Source: Actinomycetales bacterium (GTDB lineage: Bacteria; Actinomycetota; Actinomycetes; Actinomycetales; BWSM-131). Taken from it: a stretch of DNA of 5,526 nt. The stretch spans positions 1-5,526 of the forward strand of contig JASBSH010000092.1 of assembly GCA_030149025.1 (NCBI GenBank), written 5' to 3'. Both the position numbers and the translations under genes were made by a program. The stretch's first letter is position 1, and each line of letters begins with the position of its first letter. Shown piece by piece: positions 1 to 5,526 of this stretch. Under the pieces are notes generated by a model. It made no database searches, had not been told where the DNA came from, and saw only the letters and a list, made by a program, of their open reading frames with translations.

Positions 1-52
1 GCGTGACCCGGCGACGCGGGCCGAGGCCCTCAGCCTGATCCTGGGCCGCTGA
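1..52 (+). CDS. folE: GTP cyclohydrolase I, C-terminal end (partial)
   Basis: Only the last 16 codons plus a TGA (50-52) lie in the window, read from position 2. They give RDPATRAEALSLILGR. GTP cyclohydrolase I proteins usually end in a TRxEFLxLI-type helix, and this tail fits that pattern with Ala where Phe is common. The enzyme converts GTP to 7,8-dihydroneopterin triphosphate, the first step of folate synthesis. It sits 2 nt before folP in the order folE-folP-folB-folK, which is usual in actinobacteria and supports the call. The catalytic part lies upstream of the window, so the identification rests on a short tail plus context. Confidence 0.8.
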   Translation, partial: RDPATRAEALSLILGR

Positions 53-54
53 CC

Positions 55-924
55 GTGCAGGTCGCGGACCTGTCGCCCCACGCCTTCCGGCGCACCCTCG
101 TCATGGGGGTCGTCAACGTGACGCCGGACTCCTTCAGCGACGGCGGCGAGTGGTATGAGCCGGGGGCCGGCGAGGCGCACGGGCGCGAGCTGCTGGCACA
201 GGGCGCCGACCTTCTCGATGTCGGTGGTGAGTCCACCCGTCCCGGCGCTCCCCGCGTGCCCGAGGCCGAGGAGCTGCGGCGCGTGCTGCCCGTGGTGTCG
301 GCGCTCGCGGAGGCCGGCGCGGTCATCAGCGTCGACACCATGCGCGCCACGGTCGCGGAGGCCGCGCTGGACGCCGGCGCAGCGTTCGTCAACGACGTGA
401 GCGGCGGCCTCGCCGACCCGGACATGCCTGGTCTGGCGGCGGAGCGACAGGTGCCGTTCGTCGTGATGCACTGGCGCGGGCACAGCGACGACATGTACGC
501 AAGCGCCGTCTACGACGACGTCGTGACCGACGTTCGGCGGGAGCTGGAGGCGCGGGTCGAGGCGCTGACCGCCGCGGGCGTCAGCCCCGAGCAGCTGATC
601 CTCGACCCGGGTCTGGGGTTCGCCAAGACAGGTGCCCACAACTGGCAGCTGCTGAACCGCATCGACGAGCTCGGCGCCATCGGGCTGCCGCTGCTGATCG
701 GGACGTCCCGCAAGCGGTTCCTCGGGCATCTGCTGGCGGGCGCCGACGGTACGCCGGTTCCCCCCGCGGAGCGGGACGACGCCACGGCGGCCACGAGTGC
801 CCTCGCCGCCGCGCACGGGGCCTTCTGCGTGCGCGTGCACCAGGTGCCGGCGTCCCTGGCGGCGGTGCGGGTAGCCGCCGCCTGGACCGCAGGAGGAGCG
901 CCGCCGGAGCCGGGTCATGAGTGA
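55..924 (+). CDS. folP: dihydropteroate synthase
   Basis: This 289-residue cytosolic TIM-barrel enzyme joins 6-hydroxymethyl-dihydropterin pyrophosphate to p-aminobenzoate, giving dihydropteroate; the family is the sulfonamide target. Both family signatures are present: NVTPDSFSDGG (residues 21-31) and DVGGESTRPGA (55-65). Also visible are VDT (93-95), ND (113-114), MHWRGHS (138-144), the DPGLGFAK pterin-binding loop (184-191), SRK (218-220) and RVH (260-262). Length is normal for the family. The GTG at 55 is chosen because it follows the folE stop by 2 nt and leaves about 15 residues before the first strand; no strong ribosome site is seen, so coupling to folE is likely. One small oddity is RVHQV where RVHDV is common. 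The 3' end overlaps folB by 8 nt. Confidence 0.97.
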   Translation: MQVADLSPHAFRRTLVMGVVNVTPDSFSDGGEWYEPGAGEAHGRELLAQGADLLDVGGESTRPGAPRVPEAEELRRVLPVVSALAEAGAVISVDTMRATVAEAALDAGAAFVNDVSGGLADPDMPGLAAERQVPFVVMHWRGHSDDMYASAVYDDVVTDVRRELEARVEALTAAGVSPEQLILDPGLGFAKTGAHNWQLLNRIDELGAIGLPLLIGTSRKRFLGHLLAGADGTPVPPAERDDATAATSALAAAHGAFCVRVHQVPASLAAVRVAAAWTAGGAPPEPGHE

Positions 925-1285
925 TCGCATCGAGCTTTTCGGCCTGCGTGCCAAGGGGTTTCACGGTGTGCTCGAGTCCGAGCGGCGAGAAGGCCAGGAG
1001 TTCGTCGTCGACCTGGTGCTGCACGTGGATACGGCACCGGCCGCGATGAGCGACGACCTCGCCGACACAGTGGACTACGGCGTGATCGCGCAGGAGGTCC
1101 ACGACGTGGTGACCGGCGACCGGGTCGACCTGATCGAGACGCTGGCCGCTCGGATCGCATCCGTCGTCCTGGCCCACCGTGCCGTCGACGCCGTCGACGT
1201 GGCCGTGCACAAACCGCAGGCACCCATCCAGGTGCCGTTCCACGACGTGGTGCTGCGGATCCACCGTCGCAGGGTGGTCCGGTGA
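917..1285 (+). CDS. folB: dihydroneopterin aldolase
   Basis: This 122-residue protein has the usual length of dihydroneopterin aldolase, which splits 7,8-dihydroneopterin into 6-hydroxymethyl-dihydropterin and glycolaldehyde and works as a cytosolic oligomer. Visible motifs are GFHGVLESE (14-22), GQEFVVDL (26-33), the TVDYG segment (51-55), LIETLAARIA (72-81) and VAVHKPQAPI (95-104). Glu22, Tyr54 and Lys99 fall at the positions expected for the catalytic residues known from the family. The ATG at 917 is preceded by GGAG (906-909) with a 7-nt spacer and lies inside the end of folP (ATGAGTGA). The stop overlaps the folK start by 4 nt. The gene appears intact. Confidence 0.96.
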   Translation: MSDRIELFGLRAKGFHGVLESERREGQEFVVDLVLHVDTAPAAMSDDLADTVDYGVIAQEVHDVVTGDRVDLIETLAARIASVVLAHRAVDAVDVAVHKPQAPIQVPFHDVVLRIHRRRVVR

Positions 1286-1881
1286 CGAGCCCCGTCCGGC
1301 CCGTCGACCTCGACGCGGCGCCCCCCGACCGGGTGGACGCCGTGGTCGCGCTCGGCTCGAACATGGGTGACCGGATGGAGTCGCTGCAGGCAGCGGTGGA
1401 CTCGTTGGCTTGCGAGGCGGGGCTGCAGGTGGTCGGCGTGTCGCCGGTGGTCGAGACGGACCCGGTCGGCGGCCCCGAGCAGGACGACTACCTCAACGCC
1501 GTCGTGGTGGTTCGATGCTCGCTGTCGCCGCGGCAGCTGCTGCGGGCCTGCCGGCGGGCGGAAGCACGTCGCGGGCGGGAGCGCCTGGTGCGCTGGGGGC
1601 CGAGGACCCTGGATGTCGACGTCGTGGTGTTCGGCGGGCTCGTGTCGTCCGACCGCGGCCCTCACCCGGAGCTGGTCGTGCCGCACCCGCGGGCGTGGCA
1701 GAGGGCATTCGTGCTGCAGCCCTGGTCGCAGCTGGACCCCGGGGCGGTGCTTCCCGGCCCGAACGGAGGGCCGGTGTCGCAGCTGGCGGCGAAGGCGCCG
1801 GACGCCGACGGCGTCCGGCAGCGACCGGATCTGTCGCTGCGGCTCCCGGCGAGCACGGAGAGTCCGGAGGCGGGCCGGTGA
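1282..1881 (+). CDS. folK: 2-amino-4-hydroxy-6-hydroxymethyldihydropteridine pyrophosphokinase (HPPK)
   Basis: This 199-residue cytosolic kinase transfers pyrophosphate from ATP to 6-hydroxymethyl-dihydropterin, making the substrate of FolP. Family marks are ALGSNMGDR (residues 23-31), the SPVVETDPVGG loop (54-64), DDYLNAVV (68-75) and the HPPK signature RWGPRTLDVDVVV (104-116). Asp111 and Asp113 are the expected magnesium ligands. HPELVVPHPR (128-137) and the FVLQPW end of the fold follow. About 18 residues before the first strand and a Pro/Arg-rich tail after residue 165 make it slightly longer than the roughly 160-residue E. coli enzyme. GTG at 1282 overlaps the folB stop as GTGA, with AGGG (1271-1274) upstream. 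An ATG at 1363 would remove the ALGSN strand and is rejected. Confidence 0.96.
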   Translation: MTSPVRPVDLDAAPPDRVDAVVALGSNMGDRMESLQAAVDSLACEAGLQVVGVSPVVETDPVGGPEQDDYLNAVVVVRCSLSPRQLLRACRRAEARRGRERLVRWGPRTLDVDVVVFGGLVSSDRGPHPELVVPHPRAWQRAFVLQPWSQLDPGAVLPGPNGGPVSQLAAKAPDADGVRQRPDLSLRLPASTESPEAGR

Positions 1882-2372
1882 AGGCGACGAGGTGGCCGGC
1901 GCTCGTCCTGCTGGCACTGGTCGGGGTAGTCCTGGGCTGGTCGGTGACCCGCGTCCTCGAGTCCGGCGGGTCGGTCATGCCCCTGCCGGTCACCGCGCTG
2001 GCCGCGATGCTGGTGATCTCGGCCGCGGTGCTGGTCGTGGGCATCCCGGTTCGCCGCTGGAACGGCGGTGACCGCTCTCGTCGGCTCGACCCGCTGCGCG
2101 CCGCCCGGACCGTTGTCCTGGCGAAGGCATCGAGCCACACCGGGGCGTTGCTGGCCGGGTGGTACCTGGGTCAGGGCCTGACCCTGCTGCCCGACCTGTA
2201 CGTCGAGCCGCGTCGTGAGCGGCTGGTCATGGCCGCGCTCGCGGTGCTGGCCGCGCTCACCATGATCGTCGCCGGGCTCATCACCGAGCGGTGGTGCCGG
2301 TTGCCCGATGGTGACGATGACCCCGACGCCGGCGCCGAGCCCGAACGCCGCCGAGTGCCGCCGCAGCCGTAG
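1878..2372 (+). CDS. DUF3180 family membrane protein
   Basis: This is a 164-residue integral membrane protein of unknown function. Four hydrophobic segments are visible, at about residues 7-25, 36-56, 81-104 and 115-135, with a charged, acidic then Arg-rich C-terminus (140-164). The conserved core LDPLRAARTVVLAKASS (70-86) followed by GALLAGWYLGQ (89-99) is what I recognise as the hallmark of DUF3180, a family typically found right after folK in actinobacteria. GTG at 1878 overlaps the folK stop as GTGA and has GGAGG (1866-1870) with a 7-nt spacer; longer versions of this open frame run through folK in a shadow frame and are not used. Tight coupling suggests a role linked to folate or the cell envelope, but nothing in the sequence shows which. 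It is the last gene of the operon here. Confidence 0.92.
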   Translation: MKATRWPALVLLALVGVVLGWSVTRVLESGGSVMPLPVTALAAMLVISAAVLVVGIPVRRWNGGDRSRRLDPLRAARTVVLAKASSHTGALLAGWYLGQGLTLLPDLYVEPRRERLVMAALAVLAALTMIVAGLITERWCRLPDGDDDPDAGAEPERRRVPPQP

Positions 2373-2429
2373 GAACGCCGCGGAGGCACTCAGTGGCATG
2401 GGCGGAACGCCGCGGAGGCACTCAGTGGC
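2372..2429. repeat. perfect 26-nt direct repeat, two copies, period 32
   Basis: Copy 1 (2372-2397) and copy 2 (2404-2429) are identical over 26 nt, starting GGAACGCCGCGG and ending CACTCAGTGGC, with a 6-nt spacer (ATGGGC). Copy 1 starts on the last base of the DUF3180 stop codon. A weaker third match, GAACGCCGC at 2343-2351, lies 30 nt before copy 1 inside the DUF3180 coding end. Each copy holds a small palindrome (CACT-C-AGTG). It is most simply a slipped-strand tandem duplication. Two copies are too few to call a CRISPR array. Confidence 0.9.
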
Positions 2430-2436
2430 GACCCGT

Positions 2437-2471
2437 AAACCGCAGTGAACCCTCCGCAGTGCGGGCGGTTT
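2437..2471. terminator. possible bidirectional transcription terminator
   Basis: AAACCGC (2437-2443) pairs with GCGGTTT (2465-2471). Inside it a second hairpin, CCGC-AGT-GCGG (2454-2464), can form, leaving a 10-nt bulge on the left. The element lies 65 nt after the DUF3180 stop and just before the 3' end of the minus-strand pseudogene, so it separates two convergent units. T runs follow only weakly (TTTCTCGTTT on plus, TTTAC on minus), as is common in high-GC genomes. The terminator role is inferred from structure and position. Confidence 0.5.
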
Positions 2472-2477
2472 CTCGTT

Positions 2478-2849
2478 TCAGCCAGGAGCGGGTGTTCCCT
2501 GCTAGAAACGCAGCAGCCACCCGCTCTCGGCCCGAAGCCACACGGAGCTCCTCAGCGTGGCGCTGCTCCCGGGCCGGGCGGTGTACGTGAGCAGAACACC
2601 GTCGTAGGCCTGCATGGTGGCCTCGGCGCCGTCCATGCTGATCGTCTCCGCAGCCTGGCTGCTCAACACGTTGGCGATGGAGAGCCGGTGCCATCTCCTC
2701 CCTGAGGCGCCGTGCTACACGAAGTCAGGGTGAAGGAGGTGCCGGACTCGTTACGGCTGGGCGCGGACTCCACCTGCAGCAGCAGCTGCTCGGGGGCGGA
2801 GCACCTCGGCCAACGATGCCTCCGAAGCGCTGTCCCGGGTGGTCTTCAT
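2478..2849 (-). pseudogene. DUF4440 / SnoaL-like (NTF2-fold) protein, decayed
   Basis: Read on the minus strand, this stretch gives a recognisable but broken small protein. From ATG 2849-2847 it begins MKTTRDSASEASLAEVLR. The reading then seems to move one frame to EQLLLQVESAPSRNE (2791-2747) and back to RVRHLLHPDFV (2750-2718). An in-frame TAG (2715-2717) stands where relatives usually have Glu before HGASGRRW. Seventy open codons follow, including a TMQAYDGVLLTYTA strand, SSVWLRAESGWLLRF and another TAG (2502-2504) where His is usual (FHQGTPA). QGTPAPG and a TGA (2478-2480) end it. The LLHPDFVEHGASGR and SSVWxR...WxLxFHQGTP patterns are typical of DUF4440 proteins, small NTF2-fold domains of mostly unknown function. 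Two stops plus frame changes argue that it is dead. The start and exact frameshift points are uncertain. Confidence 0.75.
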
Positions 2850-2902
2850 GAGACGAGATGATGCATCCCTCTCGTGGGAGGGCTCCGGGCTGGCTGTCGG
2901 AT

Positions 2903-2924
2903 GGCGGTCCTCAAAGGACCAGCC
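2903..2924. repeat. inverted repeat upstream of the HNH gene
   Basis: GGTCCT (2906-2911) and AGGACC (2915-2920) are perfect inverted arms around a CAA loop. GGC (2903-2905) and GCC (2922-2924) extend the stem across one unpaired A, for about 9 bp. It lies in the 137-nt gap between the pseudogene start and the HNH gene. It could be a terminator-like hairpin or an operator; no T run follows, so the role is open. Confidence 0.5.
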
Positions 2925-2970
2925 TCGTCCACAGGTTGGCGTCTCGTCCCGGCCGACTGTCGGCGGTATC

Positions 2971-2986
2971 TCGTACACTTGTTCGC
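2971..2986 (+). promoter_or_regulatory. LexA (SOS)-type box with embedded -10 element
   Basis: TCGTACACTTGTTCGC matches the actinobacterial LexA operator pattern TCGAAC-N4-GTTCGA at 5 of 6 bases in each half. TACACT (2974-2979) inside it fits a TANNNT -10 hexamer, and a start of transcription about 7 nt later would fall at or next to ATG 2987. This suggests a leaderless mRNA that LexA would block directly. No clear -35 is seen at the usual distance. Several M. tuberculosis 13E12 (DUF222) genes are known to carry SOS boxes, which supports the reading. Confidence 0.65.
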
Positions 2987-4603
2987 ATGACGGCGGTCAT
3001 GGATCTGGACGCGGAGGACCCCGAACAGCGGACTGCTTCCAGCGTGCGTGCCGATGTCGCCGAGGCCCTGGCCGCAGACGTGGGGGTTTCGTTGCTGGCC
3101 GGTGTCCTCGACCTGATGTCCCGCTCCGACGAGCTCACGTCACGCGAGCACCTGGAGCTGGTCGCCGCCTGGGACCGTTTGGTCGGCTTCTGCCAGGCAG
3201 GTCGGTTGACGTCGATCCAGGACTTCGACGAGTCCTTGCACCCCGGCGTCGCAGACCTGCGCACCGTGCCGCTTCGCAGGACGGCCAACGAGCTGGCGCC
3301 GGTCCTGCGGATCGCGCCGCGAACCGCCTCCGGGCTCGTCGGGCACGCTCGTCGGACTCGTGCCCTGCCGGCCGCTCTGGACGCTCTGGCCGGCGGGCGG
3401 CTGACAGCGGCGCAGGTGGAGGTGCTCGACCAGGTCGCCCAGGACCTGCCGGAGGGTTTGCGGGCCAAGCTGGAGGCCGAGGCGATCCGCTGCGGTCCGA
3501 CGAAGACGCGTCAGCAGCTGCACGGCCACCTTGCCTCGCACGCCGCCCAACTCGACCTGAGCCACGTCAGCCGAGCGGTCGAACGGGGAACGGGGGAGCG
3601 CAACGTGCAGCTGCGCCCCTCGCCGTTGCCGGGCTGTCACAGGTTGGTGGCGGACCTGCCCTCGATGACGGCCTTCGGCGTGTGGCACGCGCTGAACGGC
3701 ACCGCGAAGAGGGCGAAGGCCGCTCGCAGCGGACAAGGCGGCTCCGACGACGAGCGCGGCATCGCGGCCCTGCGGGCAGACGTACTGAGTGCGCTGGTCA
3801 CGGGCCAGGTGGACGAGCGGGACCCAGACTTGGTCCCCGCCAGGGAGATTCTGACGAAGCTGGCCGAGGTGCAGGTCGTGGTCGCCGCGGACACGTTGAC
3901 GGGTGACAGCGACCTTCCCGCACACCTGCCGGGTGGCGGGCCGATCGACCCGCAGACCGTGCGCGAACTGGCGGTGCGCGTTCCCTGGCGCCGCCTGGTC
4001 GCAAATCCGGAGACAGGTCTGCTGGTGCACCGGGACACCAGGCTCATGGCTCCGTCCGCTGACGAGGAAGCGCCCGGCGATCCGGGTCGCGAGGGCCGGC
4101 GGCTCTCCGGCGCCATGGACGTCTCCATGGACGTCTCCATGGACCCGCGGCTGGAGCGGCTGACCGCTGATTCCGTTGTCGTGAACCAGTTGGACTACGG
4201 GACAACTCGTTACCGTCCTTCACGGGCGCTGCGGGACCACGTCCAGACCCGCGACGCCACGTGCATCGGACCGGCCTGCCACCACCCGGTGACCGGAACG
4301 CAGATCGACCACACGACGAACTTCAACGAACCGGACCGGGACGGCCGGCCCGGCGCGACCGCCGACTACAACCTCGGGTCGCCGTGCATCCGCTGGCACA
4401 ACGCCAAGACCCACCTCGGCTGGCGCCTGGAACAGCCGCAGCCGGGGTCGTTCGTCTGGACCAGTCCACTGGGCCGCACCTATCTACGAAGTGCGAGACC
4501 GCTGATCCCTGGTTGGGTCGACCGCAACCGAAACGGCAACCGAAAGGGACCGGCCGCTAAGCGGTCCGGTCAGCCGGGCCAGGTTCGGCCACCACCACCG
4601 TGA
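2987..4603 (+). CDS. DUF222 and HNH endonuclease domain protein (13E12 type)
   Basis: A 538-residue protein, probably a DNA-binding or DNA-cutting enzyme, of the large actinobacterial DUF222-HNH family whose role is poorly known. DUF222 spans about residues 30-345, with ARRTRALPAALDAL (121-134), LRADVLSAL (262-270), GGGPIDPQTVRELA (316-329) and WRRLVANPETG (334-344). The HNH part is at about 409-500: YRPSRALRDHV, Cys426-x4-Cys431, Asp441-His442, Asn462, then CIRWHNAKTH with Cys467 and His471, and WTSPLGRTY (491-499). Where relatives often have His or Asp before the last HNH histidine, this protein has Trp470. A linker of about 55 residues (352-408) contains an in-frame MDVS repeat. No signal peptide or membrane segment is seen. 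ATG 2987 is chosen because the SOS box and -10 abut it; ATG 2999 is possible, and an open frame back to 2858 lacks a ribosome site and runs through the box. Confidence 0.9.
   Translation: MTAVMDLDAEDPEQRTASSVRADVAEALAADVGVSLLAGVLDLMSRSDELTSREHLELVAAWDRLVGFCQAGRLTSIQDFDESLHPGVADLRTVPLRRTANELAPVLRIAPRTASGLVGHARRTRALPAALDALAGGRLTAAQVEVLDQVAQDLPEGLRAKLEAEAIRCGPTKTRQQLHGHLASHAAQLDLSHVSRAVERGTGERNVQLRPSPLPGCHRLVADLPSMTAFGVWHALNGTAKRAKAARSGQGGSDDERGIAALRADVLSALVTGQVDERDPDLVPAREILTKLAEVQVVVAADTLTGDSDLPAHLPGGGPIDPQTVRELAVRVPWRRLVANPETGLLVHRDTRLMAPSADEEAPGDPGREGRRLSGAMDVSMDVSMDPRLERLTADSVVVNQLDYGTTRYRPSRALRDHVQTRDATCIGPACHHPVTGTQIDHTTNFNEPDRDGRPGATADYNLGSPCIRWHNAKTHLGWRLEQPQPGSFVWTSPLGRTYLRSARPLIPGWVDRNRNGNRKGPAAKRSGQPGQVRPPPP
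4115..4144 (+). repeat. 12-bp in-frame tandem repeat inside the HNH gene
   Basis: ATGGACGTCTCC occurs at 4115-4126 and 4127-4138, followed by a half unit ATGGAC (4139-4144). It encodes MDVS-MDVS-MD (residues 377-386) in the linker between DUF222 and HNH. The unit is itself a partial inverted repeat (ATGGA...TCCAT). A 12-bp step keeps the frame, so copy number could vary without breaking the gene. Confidence 0.9.
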
Positions 4604-4675
4604 GAAACAGCATGTCGTCCGTCCCTCGGCGGGCGTCGCGTGGTGCATCCCGAGAGAACGCTCGATTCTGGACGC

Positions 4676-5526
4676 GTGGCCGAGGAGGAGCACGTCCGCC
4701 GGTTCTCGCTACGACGAGCCCCATGGTTGGGATGGAAGAGCGACTGGTGGGCGGAGCGCGGTCGCGCCATTCTCTTTCGCACCGGACGGCTCACGGCGGC
4801 CGCGGTCATGGCCTACCTCGTGGCCAAGACCCTGTTCCCCAAGACCCAACCACTCACTGGGCCACTGACCGCTCTGCTGGTCGTACAGGCCACGCTGTTC
4901 TCGACCCTCAAGATGGGGTTGCAACGCGTTCTCAGCGTGGTCGCCGGTGTGCTCGTCGCCGCGCTGCTGGCCGAGTTCGTCGGGCTCACCTGGTGGAGCC
5001 TCGGCCTCGTTATCGCCTGCGCCCTGATCATCGGCCAGATGCTACGGCTGCACGACCAGCTCCTCGAGGTTCCCATCAGCGCCATGCTCATCCTCGGTGT
5101 CGGTGCCGCAGCGACCACAGCCGCAGGTGCCCGAATCGCGGAGACACTGGTCGGGGCAGGTATCGGAGTCCTGATCAACGTCGTCTTCCCGCCCCCGCTC
5201 CGCACCAGGAACGCCGACGAGGCGGTACAGCAGGTCGCAGAGCAGACCGCCAATCTGCTGACGCACGCCTCGCACCAGCTGCTCGAGCACCCGTCGAAGG
5301 AGCAGGCGAGGGGTTGGCTGCAGGACGCGCGCCGGCTGTCCAGGTTCGTCGACCGTGCCGACCAGGCGATCTTGGAGGGCTCGGCGAGTCGGCGCCTCAA
5401 TCCACGGTCCATCGGCCAGGTCGACACCGAGCCCATCCTGCGCAGCGGCCTCGAAGCCTTGGAGCACACCATCGTGGCGCTGAGAACGGTGTTTCGCTCG
5501 ATCCTGGACGGGATCGCCGAAACTGA
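4676..5526 (+). CDS. FUSC-family (aromatic acid exporter-like) membrane protein, 3' end cut by window
   Basis: The frame stays open to the last base, giving 283 residues and an incomplete codon. After a short Arg/Trp-rich cytosolic start come six hydrophobic segments at about residues 36-54, 59-77, 85-101, 105-121, 132-150 and 155-171. A charged helical region rich in Ala, Gln and Glu follows (178-283). PLTGPLTALLVVQATLFSTL (59-78), GLQRVLSVVAGVLVA (81-95), GLTWWSLGL (103-111) and EVPISAMLILGVG (131-143) are the pattern I know from FUSC/ArAE proteins, thought to export aromatic acids or similar compounds; the substrate here is unknown. The start is uncertain: GTG 4676 has a GATTCT hexamer 7 nt upstream and could be leaderless; GTG 4640 or 4643 with GGCGGG upstream would add 11-12 residues. 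An overlapping frame from GTG 4600 to TGA 5524-5526 is an Arg-rich shadow. It lies 72 nt after the HNH stop and may be a separate unit. Confidence 0.88.
   Translation, partial: MAEEEHVRRFSLRRAPWLGWKSDWWAERGRAILFRTGRLTAAAVMAYLVAKTLFPKTQPLTGPLTALLVVQATLFSTLKMGLQRVLSVVAGVLVAALLAEFVGLTWWSLGLVIACALIIGQMLRLHDQLLEVPISAMLILGVGAAATTAAGARIAETLVGAGIGVLINVVFPPPLRTRNADEAVQQVAEQTANLLTHASHQLLEHPSKEQARGWLQDARRLSRFVDRADQAILEGSASRRLNPRSIGQVDTEPILRSGLEALEHTIVALRTVFRSILDGIAET

Noticed and set aside
2372..2429. CRISPR array
   Set aside because: There are only two copies with a 6-nt spacer, and no cas genes are seen.
2422..2694. 90-codon minus-strand open frame
   Set aside because: It is off-frame by one from the DUF4440-like reading, which carries the recognisable motifs.
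2858..2986. Upstream extension of the HNH protein to ATG 2858
   Set aside because: It has no ribosome site, runs through the hairpin and SOS box, and adds a low-complexity Arg-rich stretch not expected at the start of DUF222 proteins.
2839..3906. 355-codon plus-strand open frame
   Set aside because: It is a shadow of the DUF222 gene in another frame, rich in Arg, Gly and Pro, typical of high-GC off-frame reading.
4547..4567. Inverted repeat near the end of the HNH gene as a terminator (GGACC...GGTCC, with CCGC-TAA-GCGG inside)
   Set aside because: It lies inside the coding region 34 nt before the stop with no T run, and the two stems compete; chance is likely at this GC content.
4600..5526. 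Long plus-strand open frame of 308 codons ending exactly at the window end
   Set aside because: The product is Arg/Pro-rich with no family pattern, while the neighbouring frame encodes a clear six-helix FUSC protein over the same bases.

Overview
The window is high-GC DNA with GTG and ATG starts, short gene overlaps and a DUF222/HNH gene. Together these point to an actinobacterium (Actinomycetota). The family cannot be settled from this sequence alone.

Positions 1-2372 are a tightly packed plus-strand folate operon: the last 16 codons of folE (GTP cyclohydrolase I), then folP (dihydropteroate synthase), folB (dihydroneopterin aldolase), folK (HPPK) and a four-helix DUF3180 membrane protein. 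The genes are 2 nt apart or overlap by 4-8 nt, so they look translationally coupled. FolE, FolB, FolK and FolP give an almost complete route from GTP to dihydropteroate. The DUF3180 protein is a conserved neighbour of unknown function.

Positions 2373-2986 hold no intact gene. The stretch starts with a perfect 26-nt direct repeat (period 32) beside the DUF3180 stop, followed by a stem-loop that could terminate transcription from both sides. Positions 2478-2849 on the minus strand are the decayed remains of a DUF4440/SnoaL-like (NTF2-fold) gene with frame changes and in-frame stops. A 9-bp hairpin and a LexA (SOS)-type box come next, the box lying directly against the start of the following gene.

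Positions 2987-4603 encode a 538-residue DUF222 + HNH endonuclease-like protein of the actinobacterial 13E12 type, probably SOS-controlled and perhaps translated from a leaderless mRNA. From about 4676 to the window end runs an FUSC-type (aromatic acid exporter-like) membrane protein, cut by the window edge.

The first half is ordinary housekeeping DNA. The part after the operon looks like a variable insertion region, with a pseudogene, repeats and an SOS-linked HNH gene. I found no convincing multi-gene undescribed system. The best leads are the pseudogene, the SOS-box/start arrangement and the repeats.
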